NCBI RefSeq assembly: GCF_963082655.1
Contig: NC_081553.1
Span: 43,503,260 to 43,567,259 of the forward strand
DNA: 64,000 nt
Source of the DNA: Stomoxys calcitrans
Taxonomy: Eukaryota; Arthropoda; Insecta; Diptera; Muscidae
Direction of reading: 5' to 3'
Below are positions 9,479 through 21,258 of this stretch, one piece after another (the first letter of the stretch is position 1; every line of letters starts with the position of its first letter). The notes below the pieces were generated by a model, which had not been told where the DNA came from, searched no databases, and saw nothing but the letters and a program-made list of their open reading frames with translations. The position numbers were made by a program, and so were the translations under genes.

Positions 9479-10590
9479 TTGTGTGGTATCCAATGCCTTT
9501 CATTTGATACCCTTATTGTGCCCATCGGACCACTTTCGGATATGGGTGGGATTTTTGGGGTAAGGGGTAGGGTCCGCCTCCACCCGATATCTAAAAATGA
9601 TATAGCCTATTTCTCCATCCAGACAAACGTACACCATCTATGAACATATTAGGAAAATCGATACAGCCAAGTATCATATAGCCATAATGGGTCTAATGGC
9701 GGTTTTGAGAGGTAGCGTGACCCCCTATACTTCGATCTGATTTTGTATGCCAGATTCGAAGTCTACTCTCGAATACCTTTCGGGTGAGCCCCATATTGAA
9801 ATGAACGTCCAATATGTCTGTTTGGGGGAGTTTTGGGTTTTGGGCGGCCCGATGGGTACTTGAAATTTTAATACCATATTCGTACTCTACTCTCCAATAC
9901 CTTTCATTTGATACCTATATTGTCCCGATCTGTCCAATTTTGATTTTAGGTTGTGTTTTAGGCATAAGGGGAAGGGTCCGTCCCCCTTCCGATACCGAAA
10001 AATTGTAAAGCCTATGTTACCTTCCAGACCAACCTACACAATATGCGAAAATTTCGAGAAGTCGGTTCTGCCGTTTTTCAGTCTATATGGAACAAACAAA
10101 CCGGGTCCTATACATCCGTGATTGGCTAATGTCGCTATTTTGGGCGTTTTTGTGGGGGTGAGATGACCCCCTACACTTCGACATGGATTTGTATCCCAGA
10201 TTTGTTATCTACTCCCGCATACTTTTCATTCGATACCCATATTGTCCTTATTGGTCCACTTTTGTTTTTGCGTGGTGTTTTTGGTGTAACAGTGGAGGGT
10301 CCGCCCCCATTCGTTATCAATAAATTATAAAGCCTATTCCTACTTCCTAACCATATTCGTAATCTACTCCCGAATATCTTTCATTTAAGTCCCATATTGT
10401 CATGATCATCAACTAAACCTATTTTAATGGGGTTTTGGAGCTGGGGCGGCCTCCCAGGTACTTGGACCCAACTTTAGGTACGAAATTCGAACTCTACTCT
10501 TGAATACCTTTCATTTGAATCCCATAATGTCCCGATCGGTCTACTTTTATTTTTGGGTAGTACTTTTGTGGTAAGGGGGAGGGTCCGCCC
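9479..10590 (-). repeat. Type D repeat block 1
   Basis: Repeated words are CTTTCATTTGATACC, CCCATATTGTC, TACTCTCGAATACC and GGGTCCGCC at irregular intervals of about 60-130 bp. The block is collinear with 13265-14320, not merely similar in units. I see no coding capacity. Confidence 0.8.
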
Positions 10591-10806
10591 CCTCCAGTTG
10601 TTGGAAGTCAAAACACCACGTGCAACATTTCAGCCAAATCGGATGAAATTGGCGGCTTCCGGGGGAGATCGGTTTATATGGGAGCTAGATCTAAATCTAA
10701 ACCGACGACCTACATCAATAGTTAGGATCTGTGGAAAATTTCAGGTGGCTAGCTCTGGATGGACATGGCTAGATTGACATAGAACATTGAGACGATCAAG
10801 AATATA

Positions 10807-11047
10807 TATTGGGTTGCCCAAAAAGTAATTGCGGATTTTTTAAAAGAAAGTAAATGCATTTTTAATAAAACTTAGAATGAACTTTAATCAAATATATTTT
10901 TTTTACACTTTTTTTCTAAAGCAAGCTAAAAGTAACAGCTGATAACTGACAGAAGAAAGAATGGAATTACAGAGTCACAAGCAGTGAAAAAAATTGTCAA
11001 CGCCGACTATATGAAAAATCCGCAATTACTTTTTGGGCAAACCAATA
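10807..11047 (+). mobile_element. Mariner-type MITE, copy 3
   Basis: Full length, with TA at both ends. The right inverted repeat carries one substitution (GGGCAAACCAA). It is inserted in the ATATATA tract of a hairpin-family leader. Confidence 0.95.
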
Positions 11048-11127
11048 GAATTTTGGGGTCTTATTTCGAGGTGCTACAAACGTAATGACTAAATGAATAT
11101 TCCCCCTGTTCTATGGTGATGGGTATA

Positions 11128-12007
11128 AAAATAAGCCACTATGATATTCATGGAAAATTTCAGCAGGTCACCGGTTTGACTATCCGTTAAATTTAACAAA
11201 AAACTTTAATGATGGCAATACTGGTGGTATAAGATAAGTTTATAAAGCCGGCAAGCAATCAGACTCAGAATCATTTGTGTTCATTAAAGACACCACAGCT
11301 ATTTGACTGTAGCGCCAGACCTATGCTTATGCTGGTTGTCGAACCCATGACCAGTGCACTATCCATTCGAACACGTTGCCAACACAGTTATTAGGATGAT
11401 AAGGCCGCGGTGATGTTGCTTCCAAAATTAAAAAAATTTCTTAAAACTGCATTTTGTTATCAAAGTTCCTCTATTTTCCACCATTTTATTCAAGTTTTTA
11501 AACTAATGTTCATAATTTGTCCTCCCAAAAAAAATTAAAAACCTTTTCCCATGCATCTTAATTGGGTTCTGGTTTTCCCATGTCGCCCAAACGCTACCAT
11601 CTTTGTTATATGGCTACAACAAGTTTAATAAGAATCTGGGAGACCTTATGTTTTGGAAATTTATTCCCATACATGACCGTTAATTTTTCACAGTTGGTGG
11701 TAATAATCGAGGCTTCCTCTAACACGTGCTTCTCTCTTTATGCCTGCCATCGCGTTTGTTGCAGATGGACTTCCAGCAAAGCTTTGATTTATTTTAGTTA
11801 ATTTATACAAATTGTTTTCCCCTTTTAAGTGATTTGTTATTAATTTTGGTACTAGCGATGGCAACAAAAAAAGCGGAAATTTCTCATATGTCCATATAAA
11901 ATGCGGGCAATTAATGAACTTGGTGTCATGAACAGCAAAAGTATTTTAATAACTAAAGAGTGGATAAAACTTGATTGGAACATAAATCTCAAAAATTAGT
12001 TAACATG
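11128..12007. other. Single-copy-like non-coding DNA
   Basis: No exon or transposon recognised. The stretch is AT-rich with short open frames only. Confidence 0.45.
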
Positions 12008-12255
12008 GTAAAAATAAAAAGTAAGAGTACGCTAAGTACGGCCGTGCAGAATTTTATAGCATTTGTAGTCTTCTTTACACGATATCTCTTAATGGGCAAA
12101 TAAAGGATAATTGATAAGGATATCAGATTATGAACTGATTCGGACCTTACTTGGTTTTGATGTTGCAAAATTTCAGGCAAATCGGAAAAGAATTGCGCCC
12201 TATAGGGGCTGATGAAGTAAAATCGATAGATCTGTTTACGTATGAGATAAGCCGA
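12008..12255 (-). mobile_element. Short hairpin-family fragment, type A
   Basis: It begins GTAAGAGTACGCTAAGTACG with a weakened hairpin (GTACGGCCGTGCAG), followed by one A unit (CAAATCGGAAAAGAATTGCG, CTATAGGGGCTGATGAAGTA). It stops at GAGATAAGCCGAAC, where a GC-rich motif and a SINE follow. Confidence 0.65.
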
Positions 12256-12285
12256 ACAGGGCTCGCTCCGCTGCGCCTTCTTAAA
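12252..12285 (-). repeat. GC-rich motif shared with 62042-62080
   Basis: AGCCGAAC, a few bases, GCTCCGCTGCGCCTTCTT. The complement occurs at 62042-62080. It is strikingly GC-rich for this AT-rich DNA. Confidence 0.6.
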
Positions 12286-12340
12286 TCTCTAATATTTTCT
12301 TTGGGTCGGGAAACTTCGCCCTGAATGCGGATATCGAACT

Positions 12341-12600
12341 TGTGCCATTGTAGCCTATGATGCTGGACGCGTTCGAATACTGGCGAGAACATCGAACAAA
12401 GCGGTGTTTATACCCTCTTAATGTTGGCGACATTTGCGAGGTACAATGCCATGCATGGTCATTTAAAAAATTTTCCCCAAAGAGGTGTCGCGCTGCGTTT
12501 GGACTCGCCTATAAAAAAGGTTCCTATCATTGTGTTTAAACTTGAATCGGAAAGCACTCATTGATGTTTGAGAATTTGCCCCTTCTCGGTTCCCAGTGGT
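12341..12600 (+). mobile_element. tRNA-derived SINE, degraded copy
   Basis: The order is a tRNA-like head (GCCATTGTAGCC), a B-box-like GCGTTCGAATACTGG, ACATTTGCGAGGTACAATGC, CCAAAGAGGTGTCGCGCTGC, GACTCGCCTATAAAAAAGG and CACTCATTGATGTTTGAG. The A box is damaged. Confidence 0.8.
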
Positions 12601-12650
12601 AATGTTCTTCCTAGGGTAATGTTCTTCCTAGGGTAATGTTCTCATTAGGG
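12600..12650 (+). repeat. 17-bp tandem repeat, three copies
   Basis: TAATGTTCTTCCTAGGG starts at 12600 and 12617, with a variant at 12634. It joins a SINE tail to a type D block. Confidence 0.9.
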
Positions 12651-14330
12651 GAGGGATGGTACCTCAGACTAAAATGGATACCAAATTCGGCTAAAAATGT
12701 ATACCAAATTCGTGCTGCACTTCCAAATCCCTTTGATTTTAGCCCCATATTGCCTGGGCCGGTAAATATGAACCGTTTGGAGGGTGCTTTAAGGCTGGGG
12801 CGGCCACCGGCACTTTGCACTGAAAATAGATATCAAATTCTTTCTTTATTCCCATCGGAAATGAAATTCAGTTTAGGAGATGCTTTAGGGCGTACTCCAA
12901 AACACTTGACTCCAAAATTGGATATCAAATTCATTTTCTACTCCCAAACACCTTTCATTTGAGTCCCATATTGTCATAATGGGTCAAATAACTCATTTGG
13001 CGTATCTTTAGGAGGAAAAACGCCACCTAGATTTGAACGCTAATACCTTTCATTTGAGTCCCATATAGCCATGGTCGGCTAATATGCCCATATGGGGGTG
13101 GGCGACCTCCCATTACTTGGTCCTAATGTCATATTTGTAATCTACTGCCTAGTACTTTTCATTTGAGTCCCATATTGAAATGAACTTCGAATATATCTGT
13201 TTAGAGGAGTTTTGAGGTTGGAGGGCCCGCTGGGTACTTGGACCCAAATTTTAATACCATATTTCTGGTTTCCAATACCTCTCATTTCATAACCTTTATT
13301 GTGGCCATCGGACCACTTTCGGTGACGTTTTGGGGTAAGGGGAAGGACCCGCCTCCACCCGATATCTAAAAATTATATAGCCTATTTTTCCTTCCAGACA
13401 AATGTACACAATCTATGAAAATTTTAAGAAAATGGGTTCAGCCAAGTATCATACATAGTGACCCACTATACTTCGATCTGATGTTGTATGCCAGATTCGA
13501 AATCTAGTCCCGAATGCCTTTCATTTGAGCCCCATATTGAAATAAACGTTCAATATATCTGTTTGGGGGAGTTTTGGGACTGGGGCGGCCCGATGGATAC
13601 TAAGACTCAAATTTTAAAACTATATTCGTATTCTACTCCCAAATACCTTTCATTTGATACCTATATTGCCCCGATCGGTCCACTATTATTTTGGGTTGTG
13701 TTTTTGGCATATCGGAAGGGTGACGGACCCTCCCCCCTTCCGATATCAAAGAATTGTATAGCCCATATTTCCTTCCAGACCAGCCTACTCAATATGCGAA
13801 AATTTCGAGAAAACCGGTTCTACCGTTTGTCAGTCTATACGGAATAAACAAATCGAGACCCATATATCCGTGATTGGCTAAAGTGCCCATTTTGGGCGTT
13901 TTTGTGGGGGTGAGGTAACTCCCTATACTTCGACATGAATTTGTATACCAAATTCATTACCTACTCCCGCATACTTTTCATTTGATACCCATATTGTCGT
14001 TATCGGCCCACTTTTGATTTTGGGTGGTATTTTTGGGGTAACGGTGGAGGGTCCGCCCCCTTATCAATAAATTATAAAGCCGCCGTTATCAATAAATTAT
14101 AAAGCCTATTCCTACTTACCGACCATATTCGTAATCTTCTCCCGAATACCTATCATTTGAGTCCCACATTGTCATGATCGTCAAATAAGCCTATTTTAAG
14201 GGGTTTTGGAGCTGGGTCGGCTCCCAGGTACTTGGACCCAACTTTAATTATGAAATTCGTACTCTACTCTTAAATACCTTTCATTTGAATCCCATATTGT
14301 CCCAATCGGTCCATGTAACATGTGTAACAT
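12651..14330 (-). repeat. Type D repeat block 2
   Basis: Longest D block. It has recurrent CCTTTCATTTGAGTCCCATA, GGGGCGGCC and CTACTCCCAAATACC. The right two-thirds (from about 13265) run parallel to the block at 9.5-10.6 kb. A duplicated ATCAATAAATTATAAAGCC lies at 14065-14105. Neither terminal module is present. Confidence 0.8.
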
Positions 14331-14693
14331 AAGTCGCCTATCAGGGTGGATGCCGAAGTGCTTCATACAAATTAAATTGGAAAAAAGTCTACAACTTATA
14401 ATCCGTTCATCTTAACGGTACAAAATGTTCTAGACATTTGTAGGGGAGGACATAAGCTTTGGACCGATCTGGACCATATTCCATATTCCAAATTTCAGCC
14501 AAATTGCATAAAAAAAATACGCATTTTATAACATAAAGATCTTTAATTAGAAGATTTTTCTTTATGACAGTTAAACCCATCTCCAAATTCATATTGTTTT
14601 ATCCCATTAAAGCCAAGAGGAGTATCTCTTTTGAAAAGTTTTGCAAATTTTTGTCAATTCCATTTAAAAAACGCTGCAGATATTGAAATTATT
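14331..14693. other. Mostly unassigned, with a single-unit fossil
   Basis: At 14450-14530 one decayed 153-bp-type unit is visible (GGACCGATCTGGACCATATT, AAATTTCAGCCAAATTGC). The rest is AT-rich with nothing recognisable. Confidence 0.5.
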
Positions 14694-15310
14694 CTTTTTA
14701 TACTCACCACCATAGGAAGGTTGGTTATGTTCTTGAACGGACTAAATAGGACTTTATGTTGATATAGCTGCCATATAGACCAATCTGCCGATTAAGGGTC
14801 TGAAGCCCATAAAAAGCTTTATTTTTTACCCGATTTCGCTGAAATTTGAAATAGTGCGTCGTTTTAAGCCTCCCGACATCCGACCTGAATATAATTCAGA
14901 TCGGACTATATTTAGCTGTAGCTGTCATATAGACCAATATGCCAATTAAGGGTCTGACGCCCATAAAAGCTTTACTTATTTCCCGATTTCGCTGAAATTG
15001 GGAATTGTTTTAAGCCACCCAACATCCTACCTTAATGTAAATCAGATAAGACCGTACAGATAAGGCTGTTATATAGACCGATCTTCTAATTTAGGGTCTT
15101 AATCCCATAAAAAGCGGATTTCATGCCTGATTTCGCTGAAAGTGTTACTTGAATATGAGTTCTCGGGACCTGAATAAAATATGATCGAAGCTATTATTTA
15201 GATATAACTATGGCTATAGTAGTGGAGTTATAATAAATAGGATGATTGTAAAATCCTCGTTGGTGGGTATCAAAAGTTCGGCACGGCCGAACTTAAAATG
15301 TTTTTACTTG
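14694..15310 (+). mobile_element. Hairpin-ended element, type C, short form
   Basis: It runs from TTTTTATACTCACCACCATA to the palindrome TTCGGCACGGCCGAA (15277-15291) and TTTTTACTTG. Inside are about three C units (GCCATATAGACCAATCTGCC, CCCGATTTCGCTGAAATTTG, TTTTAAGCCTCCCGACATCC). It is complete at both ends but far shorter than the C element at 53.9 kb. It abuts the next element directly. Confidence 0.8.
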
Positions 15311-17724
15311 TTTTTTTATACCCTCCACCATAGGATAGGGGGGTGTACTAATTTCGTCATTCTGTTTGTAACTACTCTAAAAAATCATCTGAGACCCCAT
15401 AAAGTATATATATTCTTGATCGTCGCGACATTTTATGTCGATCTAGCCATGTCCGTCTGTCTGTCCGTCCGTCCGTCCGTCTGTCTGTCGAAAGCACGCA
15501 AACTTCCGAAGGAGTAAAGCTAGCCGCTTGAAATTTTGCACAAATACTTCATATTAGTGTAGGTCGGTTGGTATTGTAAATGGGCCATATCGGTCCATGT
15601 TTTGATATAGCTGCTATATAAACCGATCTTGGGTCTTGACTTCTTGAGCCTCTAGAGTGCGCAATTCTTATCCGATTGGGATGAAATTTTGCACGTGTTT
15701 TGTTATGATATCCAACAACTGCGCCAAGTTTGGTTCAAATCGGTCCATAACCTGATATAGCTGCCATATAAACCGATCTTGGGTCTTAACTTCTTGAGCC
15801 TCTAGAGGGCGCAATTCTTATCCGATTTGAATGAATTTTTGCACGACGTGTTTTGTAATGATATCCAACAATCGTGCCAAGTTTGGTCCAAATCGGTCCA
15901 TAACCTGATATAGCTGCCATATAAACCGATCTTGGGCCTTGACTTCTTGAGCCTCTAGAAGGCGCAATTCTTATCCGATTTAAATGAATTTTTGCACGTA
16001 GTATTTTTTTATGATACCCAACAACTGTGACAAGTATGGTTCAAATCCGTCTACAAACTGATATAGCTGCCATATAAACCGATCTTGGGTCTTGACTTCT
16101 TGAGCCTCTATAGTTCGCAATTCTTATCCGATTGGAATGAAATTTTGCACGACGTGTTTTGTTATGATATCCAACAACTATGCCAAGTGCCAAGTTTGGT
16201 TCAAATCGGTCCATAACCTGATATAGCTGCCATATAAACCGATCTTGGGTCTTGACTTATTGAGCGTCTAGAGGGCGCAATTCTTATCCGATTTGAATAA
16301 ATTTTTGAACGACGTGTTTTGTTATGATATCCAACAACTGTGCCAAGTATGGTTCAAATCGGTCCATAACCTGATATAGCTGCCATATACCCCGATCTTG
16401 GGTCTTGACATCTTAAGGCTCTAGAGTGCGCAATTCTTATCCGATTTTAATGAACTTTTGCACGACGTGTTTTGTTTTGATATCCAACAACTGCGCCAAG
16501 TATGGTACAAATCGGTCGATGACCTGATATAGCTGTCATATAAACCGATCTTGGGTCTTGACTTCTTGAGCCTCTATAGTTCGCAATTCTTATCCGATTG
16601 GAATGAAATTTTGCATGACGTGTTTTGTTTTGATATCCAACACCTGCGCCAAGTATGGTTTAAATCGGTTCATGACCTGATATAGCTGTCATAAAAACCG
16701 ATCTTGGGTCTTGACTTCTTGAGCCTCTAAAGGGCTCAATTCTTATCCGATTTGAATGAATTTTGGCACGAAGTATTTTGTTATGATATCCAACAACTAT
16801 GTCAAGTATGGTTCAAATCGGTCTATAACCTGATATAGCTGCCATATAAACCGATCTTGGGTCTTGACTTCTTGAGCCTCTAGAGGGCGCAATTCTTATC
16901 CGATTTGAATGAATTTTTGCACGACGTATTTTGTTTTGATATCCAACAACTGCGCCAAGTATGGTTCAAATCGGTCCATAACTTGATATAGCTGCCATAT
17001 AAACCGATCTTGGGTCTTGACTTCTTGAGCCTCTAGAGGGCGCAATTCTTATCCGATTGGAATGAAATTTTGCACGACATGTTTTGTTATGATATCCAAC
17101 AAGTGTGCCAAGTGTGGTTCAAATCGGTTCATAACCTGATATAGCTGTCACATAAACAGATCCGGTGACTTGATTTCGTGAGCTTCTAGAGGGCGCAATT
17201 CCTATCCGATTTGACTGAAATTTTGCAAGACGTATTTTATCCTTACTTTCAACAACTGTGTCCAATAAGGTTAAAATCGGTTAATAACCTGATATAGCTG
17301 CCATATAAACCGATCGGGGATCTTGATTTCTTGAGCCTCTAGAGATCGCAATTATTATCCGATTTGCCTGAAATTTTGTACGACGGATCCTCTCATGATC
17401 ATCAATATATGTGTTTATTTTGATCTGAATCGGTTTATAGCCCGATACAGCTCCCATATAAATCGATCTCTCTATTTTACTTCTTGAGCCCCCAAAGGGC
17501 GCAATTCTTATTCGAATTGGCTGACATATTACACAGGTCTCTAATATATAATTTAATTAAGGTCCAAACCGGACTATGTGTTGATATTGCTCTAATAGCA
17601 GAGCAAATCTTTTCTTATATCCTTTTTTGCCTAAGAAGAGATGCCGGGAAAAGAACTCGACAAATGGGATCCATGGTGGAGGGTATAAAAGATTCGGCCC
17701 GGCCGAACTTACACTTTTACTTGT
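15311..17724 (+). mobile_element. Hairpin-ended element, type A, complete
   Basis: The best-preserved A copy here. It begins TTTTTTTATACCCTCCACCA, with leader, a short GTCCGTCTGTCT tract (15451-15489), about 12 units, and the two differentiated last units (CCCCCAAAGGGCGCAATTCT). The end is GGGTATAAAAGA, a perfect TTCGGCCCGGCCGAA and CTTTTACTTG. Unit spacing is 153 bp, with single-unit exceptions from 3-bp indels (15621 to 15771 is 150). A MITE follows at once. Confidence 0.9.
17693..17707 (+). other. Terminal palindrome, perfect
   Basis: TTCGGCCCGGCCGAA: 7-bp perfect stem with a one-base loop, 17 bases before the element end. Confidence 0.9.
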
Positions 17725-17726
17725 TA

Positions 17727-17966
17727 TATTGGGTTGCCCAAAAAGTAATTGCGGATTTTTTAAAAGAAAGTAAATGCATTTTGAATAAAACTTAGAATGA
17801 ACTTTAATCAAATATACTTTTTTTACACTTTTTTCTAAAGCAAGGTAAAGGTAACAGCTGATAACTGACAGAAGAAAGAATGCAATTACAGAGTCACAAG
17901 CTGTGAAAAAATTTGTCAACGCCGACTTTATGAAAAATCCGCAATTACTTTTTGGGCAACCCAATA
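17727..17966 (+). mobile_element. Mariner-type MITE, copy 4
   Basis: Full length with TA duplications, inserted within a few bases of the hairpin end of the type A element. Confidence 0.95.
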
Positions 17967-18059
17967 TATACTACCACCTAAACCTACCAATAACCACCCT
18001 AGGGGCCTTTCCACTCCACAAAATCGAAAAAAATCATAGATCATAGATCAATGGGATCA

Positions 18060-18299
18060 TATTGGGTTGCCCAAAAAGTAATTGCGGATTTTTTAAAAGA
18101 AAGTAAAAGCATTTTTAATAAAACTTAGAATGAACTTTAATCAAATATACTTTTTTTACACTTTTTTCTAAAGCAAGCTAAAAGTAACAGCTGATAACTG
18201 ACAAAAGAAAGAATGCAATTACAGAGTCACAAGCTGTGAAAAAATTTGTCAACGCCGACTTTATGAAAAATGCGCAATTACTTTTTGGGCAACCCAATA
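18060..18299 (+). mobile_element. Mariner-type MITE, copy 5
   Basis: Same orientation as copy 4 and only 93 bp from it. TA lies at 18060-18061 and 18298-18299. The intervening DNA (17967-18059) is not repeated on the far side, so these are two insertions rather than a tandem duplication. Confidence 0.95.
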
Positions 18300-20508
18300 G
18301 ATCAATATTTCTACATGTGTTGTTAACGGATTGGCTAGATGAGTATACCCCTCATCCTATCTTTAAGTAAGCATTTCCTAAAATCAAATTTCAATTTAAT
18401 TATCAACAATTCTTTGCACATGTTTTACCATTACTGTTCCCAGCTATGAACACGAATACGAATTGCCAGACCATAAAAAGTTTCCAGTTTTGATGCAATT
18501 CCATTAAACTATAGCAAATAAAAGTTTTTAGTTTTGTTATCCTAAGAACTAGGTCAACGCTAATTTCATTAGCATATGAAGACAAACATAATCGAAATGC
18601 ATGGGAAACAAGAACCAAATCGTATGGCCTTTTGTGAATTCAGTGAATGCCATAAATCGCGCAACGTTTTAGAGTGAATGGAGAAAAAAAATGCATTTTC
18701 CCCCCATGAAAATAGATTTTATGCTTTTGTGAGGAGCAGCTTTGGCTGCTGTTTGACGGGCAAAATGAAAAGACACAAAAATTAGGAAAAAAAAGCAATT
18801 AAATATTTATGACTTGCTGTAGCCACTCTACTAGTAAGAAGCTTTGCTAAGCAAAAAGCTGTTATAAACCGTTGCTCTGGCTGCTTCTGATGCCTTACCC
18901 CAGATGTGATGCTGCTGCTGCTGGTGCTGGCTGTCGGCAAGAAGAAATGCAGGAATTTGTGTTTTTTTTTTTTTATATCGCCTCAAGCATTATCAATTGT
19001 AATTATTTGCTTAGGAAATCTCATGAGCCTTAAGTACCTGATGGTGGCTGTTAGCTGTTGGCAATTATTTTATGGTAAAATCTTATTAACAACATCGCAG
19101 CGGTGGTGCCAAGACATGTGTATGACTTGCCAAAACCAATGAAGGCATATCAAGTAGACATGGCCATAACTTGTGTTTATGTGTTTAGGCTTTTGAGAGA
19201 TTCCCATTGTTGCCCCCTCCCCAAAAGCTACTTGGGTGACAGTTAGCGAGCAATAAAAGTACTGATGTGGCATACCAAAATGTCATTGTGAGAATTGCTT
19301 AAATATTTTGTATGCCCGCCATCAAATGGCAAACAGCCATGATGCATTTAACCAAAAACAAAAAACCATAGATCAATACAACTTTGTTTTTGCCATACAA
19401 CTAACCGAGAGTATCTCTTTCTCTAACCATGGATCATCTTCTCTGCTGGGTTTTTTTGCGTTCTTTCAACGACGACTTCCTGGTCGCCTTAGTAAACACT
19501 TGATGCATTAGTGTCAAACGGTTTGATAGCATGAATCGACAGATTCATGGCAGCAACAACAAAGGCTAGAAATTATTATCTAACTAATCTTACATAAAAG
19601 GTTAGATAATTGATTTTCACTAAATAAGGACAAATAGCCACGAAGATAGATGGCCAAGTCGTAGGATGGATGGATGGATCGATGGATGACAATATAAATG
19701 GACACTGCCTTGACATTTGGCTAGACAACAAAAAAATAATCGCCTAGACAATGTGTCAATGAGATATCATAGGGAAACAAATCAACTTTTCTTTTCCATG
19801 GCCAAAGGGATGAAATCCTTTGGTGCAAAAACAATAAACTCCAGAATAAAATGTCTTCAATAAAATCTTCAAACACTAAGATAAAGATCAACAGTGACAG
19901 TGATTATCCCCACATTCTTGCATTTCAGCAAAAAAACCACCACAAACTTACTTGAAATATTTCCTTAGAAGCTTCACAATTCATATGTCAACAGGCAAAC
20001 ACAAAACAATTATCTATCTATCCCCCTTTCCCTCTCGCTATGGCTAAAATTGAATCTCTATCTAAATTGAGATGCAGTTTGAAACATGAATTTATTTTCC
20101 TATGGGCTATGTTGTCAACCATAATAAGTGATGATGAAAATCCCAAGCTTATGGTGTGCGTTGAGAAATTCAATACGAAAGACTTAAGACACGAACGTGT
20201 TAAAGTCTAAGACATTACCTATGCCACAGCAGAGAAGCACCAGCCACAACACATGTTGACTGAAGCTCAACGGCATTGCTGGCTGGAATTTTGCAACAGA
20301 TACTTGTCAAAATGCCACGTGATACTATTCACATGTTATGAGTTTCAAAACGATTTCGTTTGCCATGGATCTAAGAAGTGTTGACGGCTTAAGATATAAG
20401 AACTTGACAATCGTTGAAGTTAAATAGAGATCATATTTCAACCAAAATTTCTACGAATAGTTACTATCACTTTAAATTCTCAAGAAAAGTATATGAAAAA
20501 AAAAAAAA
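18300..20508. other. Single-copy-like non-coding DNA
   Basis: About 2.2 kb with no recognised exon or transposon. There is a CTG-rich patch (18905-18927), a GATG run (19668-19690) and several poly-A tracts. The texture fits intron or intergenic DNA of a fly. Confidence 0.45.
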
Positions 20509-20803
20509 AAATAAAAGCATTCGGCCGGGTCGAATGTTATATACCCTCCACCATGTATCGCATTTGTCGAGTTCTTTTCCCGGCATCTCTTCTTAGGCAA
20601 AAAAAAGGATATAAGAAAAGAATTGCTCTGCTATTAGAGCGATATCAAGATATGGTCCAGTTCGGACCACAATTAAATTATATGTCGGAGATCTGTGTCC
20701 GCCAATTCGAATAAGAAATGCGCCCTTTGGGGGCTCAAAAAGTATCGATTTTTATGGGAGCAGCATCAGGCTATAAACCAATTCAGACCATAATAAACAC
20801 GTA
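20509..20803 (-). mobile_element. Hairpin-end fragment of a type A element
   Basis: It contains TTCGGCCGGGTCGAA (20520-20534, one mismatch), TTATATACCCTCCACCATG, GCATTTGTCGAGTTCTTTTC, and the differentiated edge unit (GCGCCCTTTGGGGGCTCAAA). It stops in AATAAACACGTATGTTG, where transposase sequence takes over. Confidence 0.85.
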
Positions 20804-20960
20804 TGTTGTCAATTTTTTTTGCCCAAAAATGCAAAAGCTCAACTTGCATGTCACATGCCACACAGCACGCCTAACAAATGACTTATTGAAAGGCGAGTGC
20901 GGTGAACATTTTATTTCACGTTTGGGACCGGTCAATTCACCGCCTTCAGACTATTTTTCG
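20804..20960 (+). pseudogene. Mariner-type transposase scrap
   Basis: The plus strand reads NFFCPKMQKLNL, TCHTARLTNDLLKG and FGEHFISR-like GECGEHFISRLGPVNS. This is the middle of the same transposase family as the gene at 7.4-8.7 kb. The segment carrying the second catalytic Asp (WFQQDGA) is deleted between LHV and TCHTA. It lies between a type A fragment and a SINE, with no terminal repeats. Confidence 0.8.
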
Positions 20961-20977
20961 TGAGGCATCAGGTACAG

Positions 20978-21258
20978 GGGATACATCTCCCATATCAATG
21001 AGGGAAGTTCTATAGGAGCTCCTCCTTTTATGCCGAGTCCGAACGTAGTGCCATTTAGCGAAACCACTTGGTAGAGAAGTTTTAACATGGCAAGTTAGTG
21101 TAGCCAGCATTTGTAAAGAAATAACCACCGCTGAAAATTTGTCGCTCTGCCAAAATTCGCCAGCATTTGTAAAGGAATATCCATTGCCGAAATTGTCTCC
21201 TATTTGAACTTAGACGTTTGGCATCGGATATGCTAACCTCTGCACCACGGTGGCCTCC
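20978..21258 (-). mobile_element. tRNA-derived SINE, degraded, with internal duplication
   Basis: The minus-strand head GGCCACCGTGGTGCAGAGG (complement of 21241-21258) is followed by body words (AGCGGTGGTTATTTC, GACTCGGCATAAAAGGAGG). The word GCCAGCATTTGTAAAG occurs twice (21107 and 21161), a local duplication. Confidence 0.8.

Larger units (their letters stand above)
9340..11127 (-). mobile_element. Mosaic hairpin-family element, types A and D
   Basis: Segments are A unit (9340-9478), D block (9479-10590), A unit (10591-10700), leader complement (10700-10800), MITE, then the TATACCC end module (11048-11127, closing GGTGATGGGTATAAAAA). The D block switches in at GTGTGGTATCCAATGCCTTT and out at GGGAGGGTCCGCCCCCTCCA. 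It shows that D sequence shares an element frame with A units. Confidence 0.7.

Noticed and set aside
17967..18059. The two neighbouring MITEs as one duplicated unit
   Set aside because: The 93 bp between them is not repeated outside, and each has its own TA pair.
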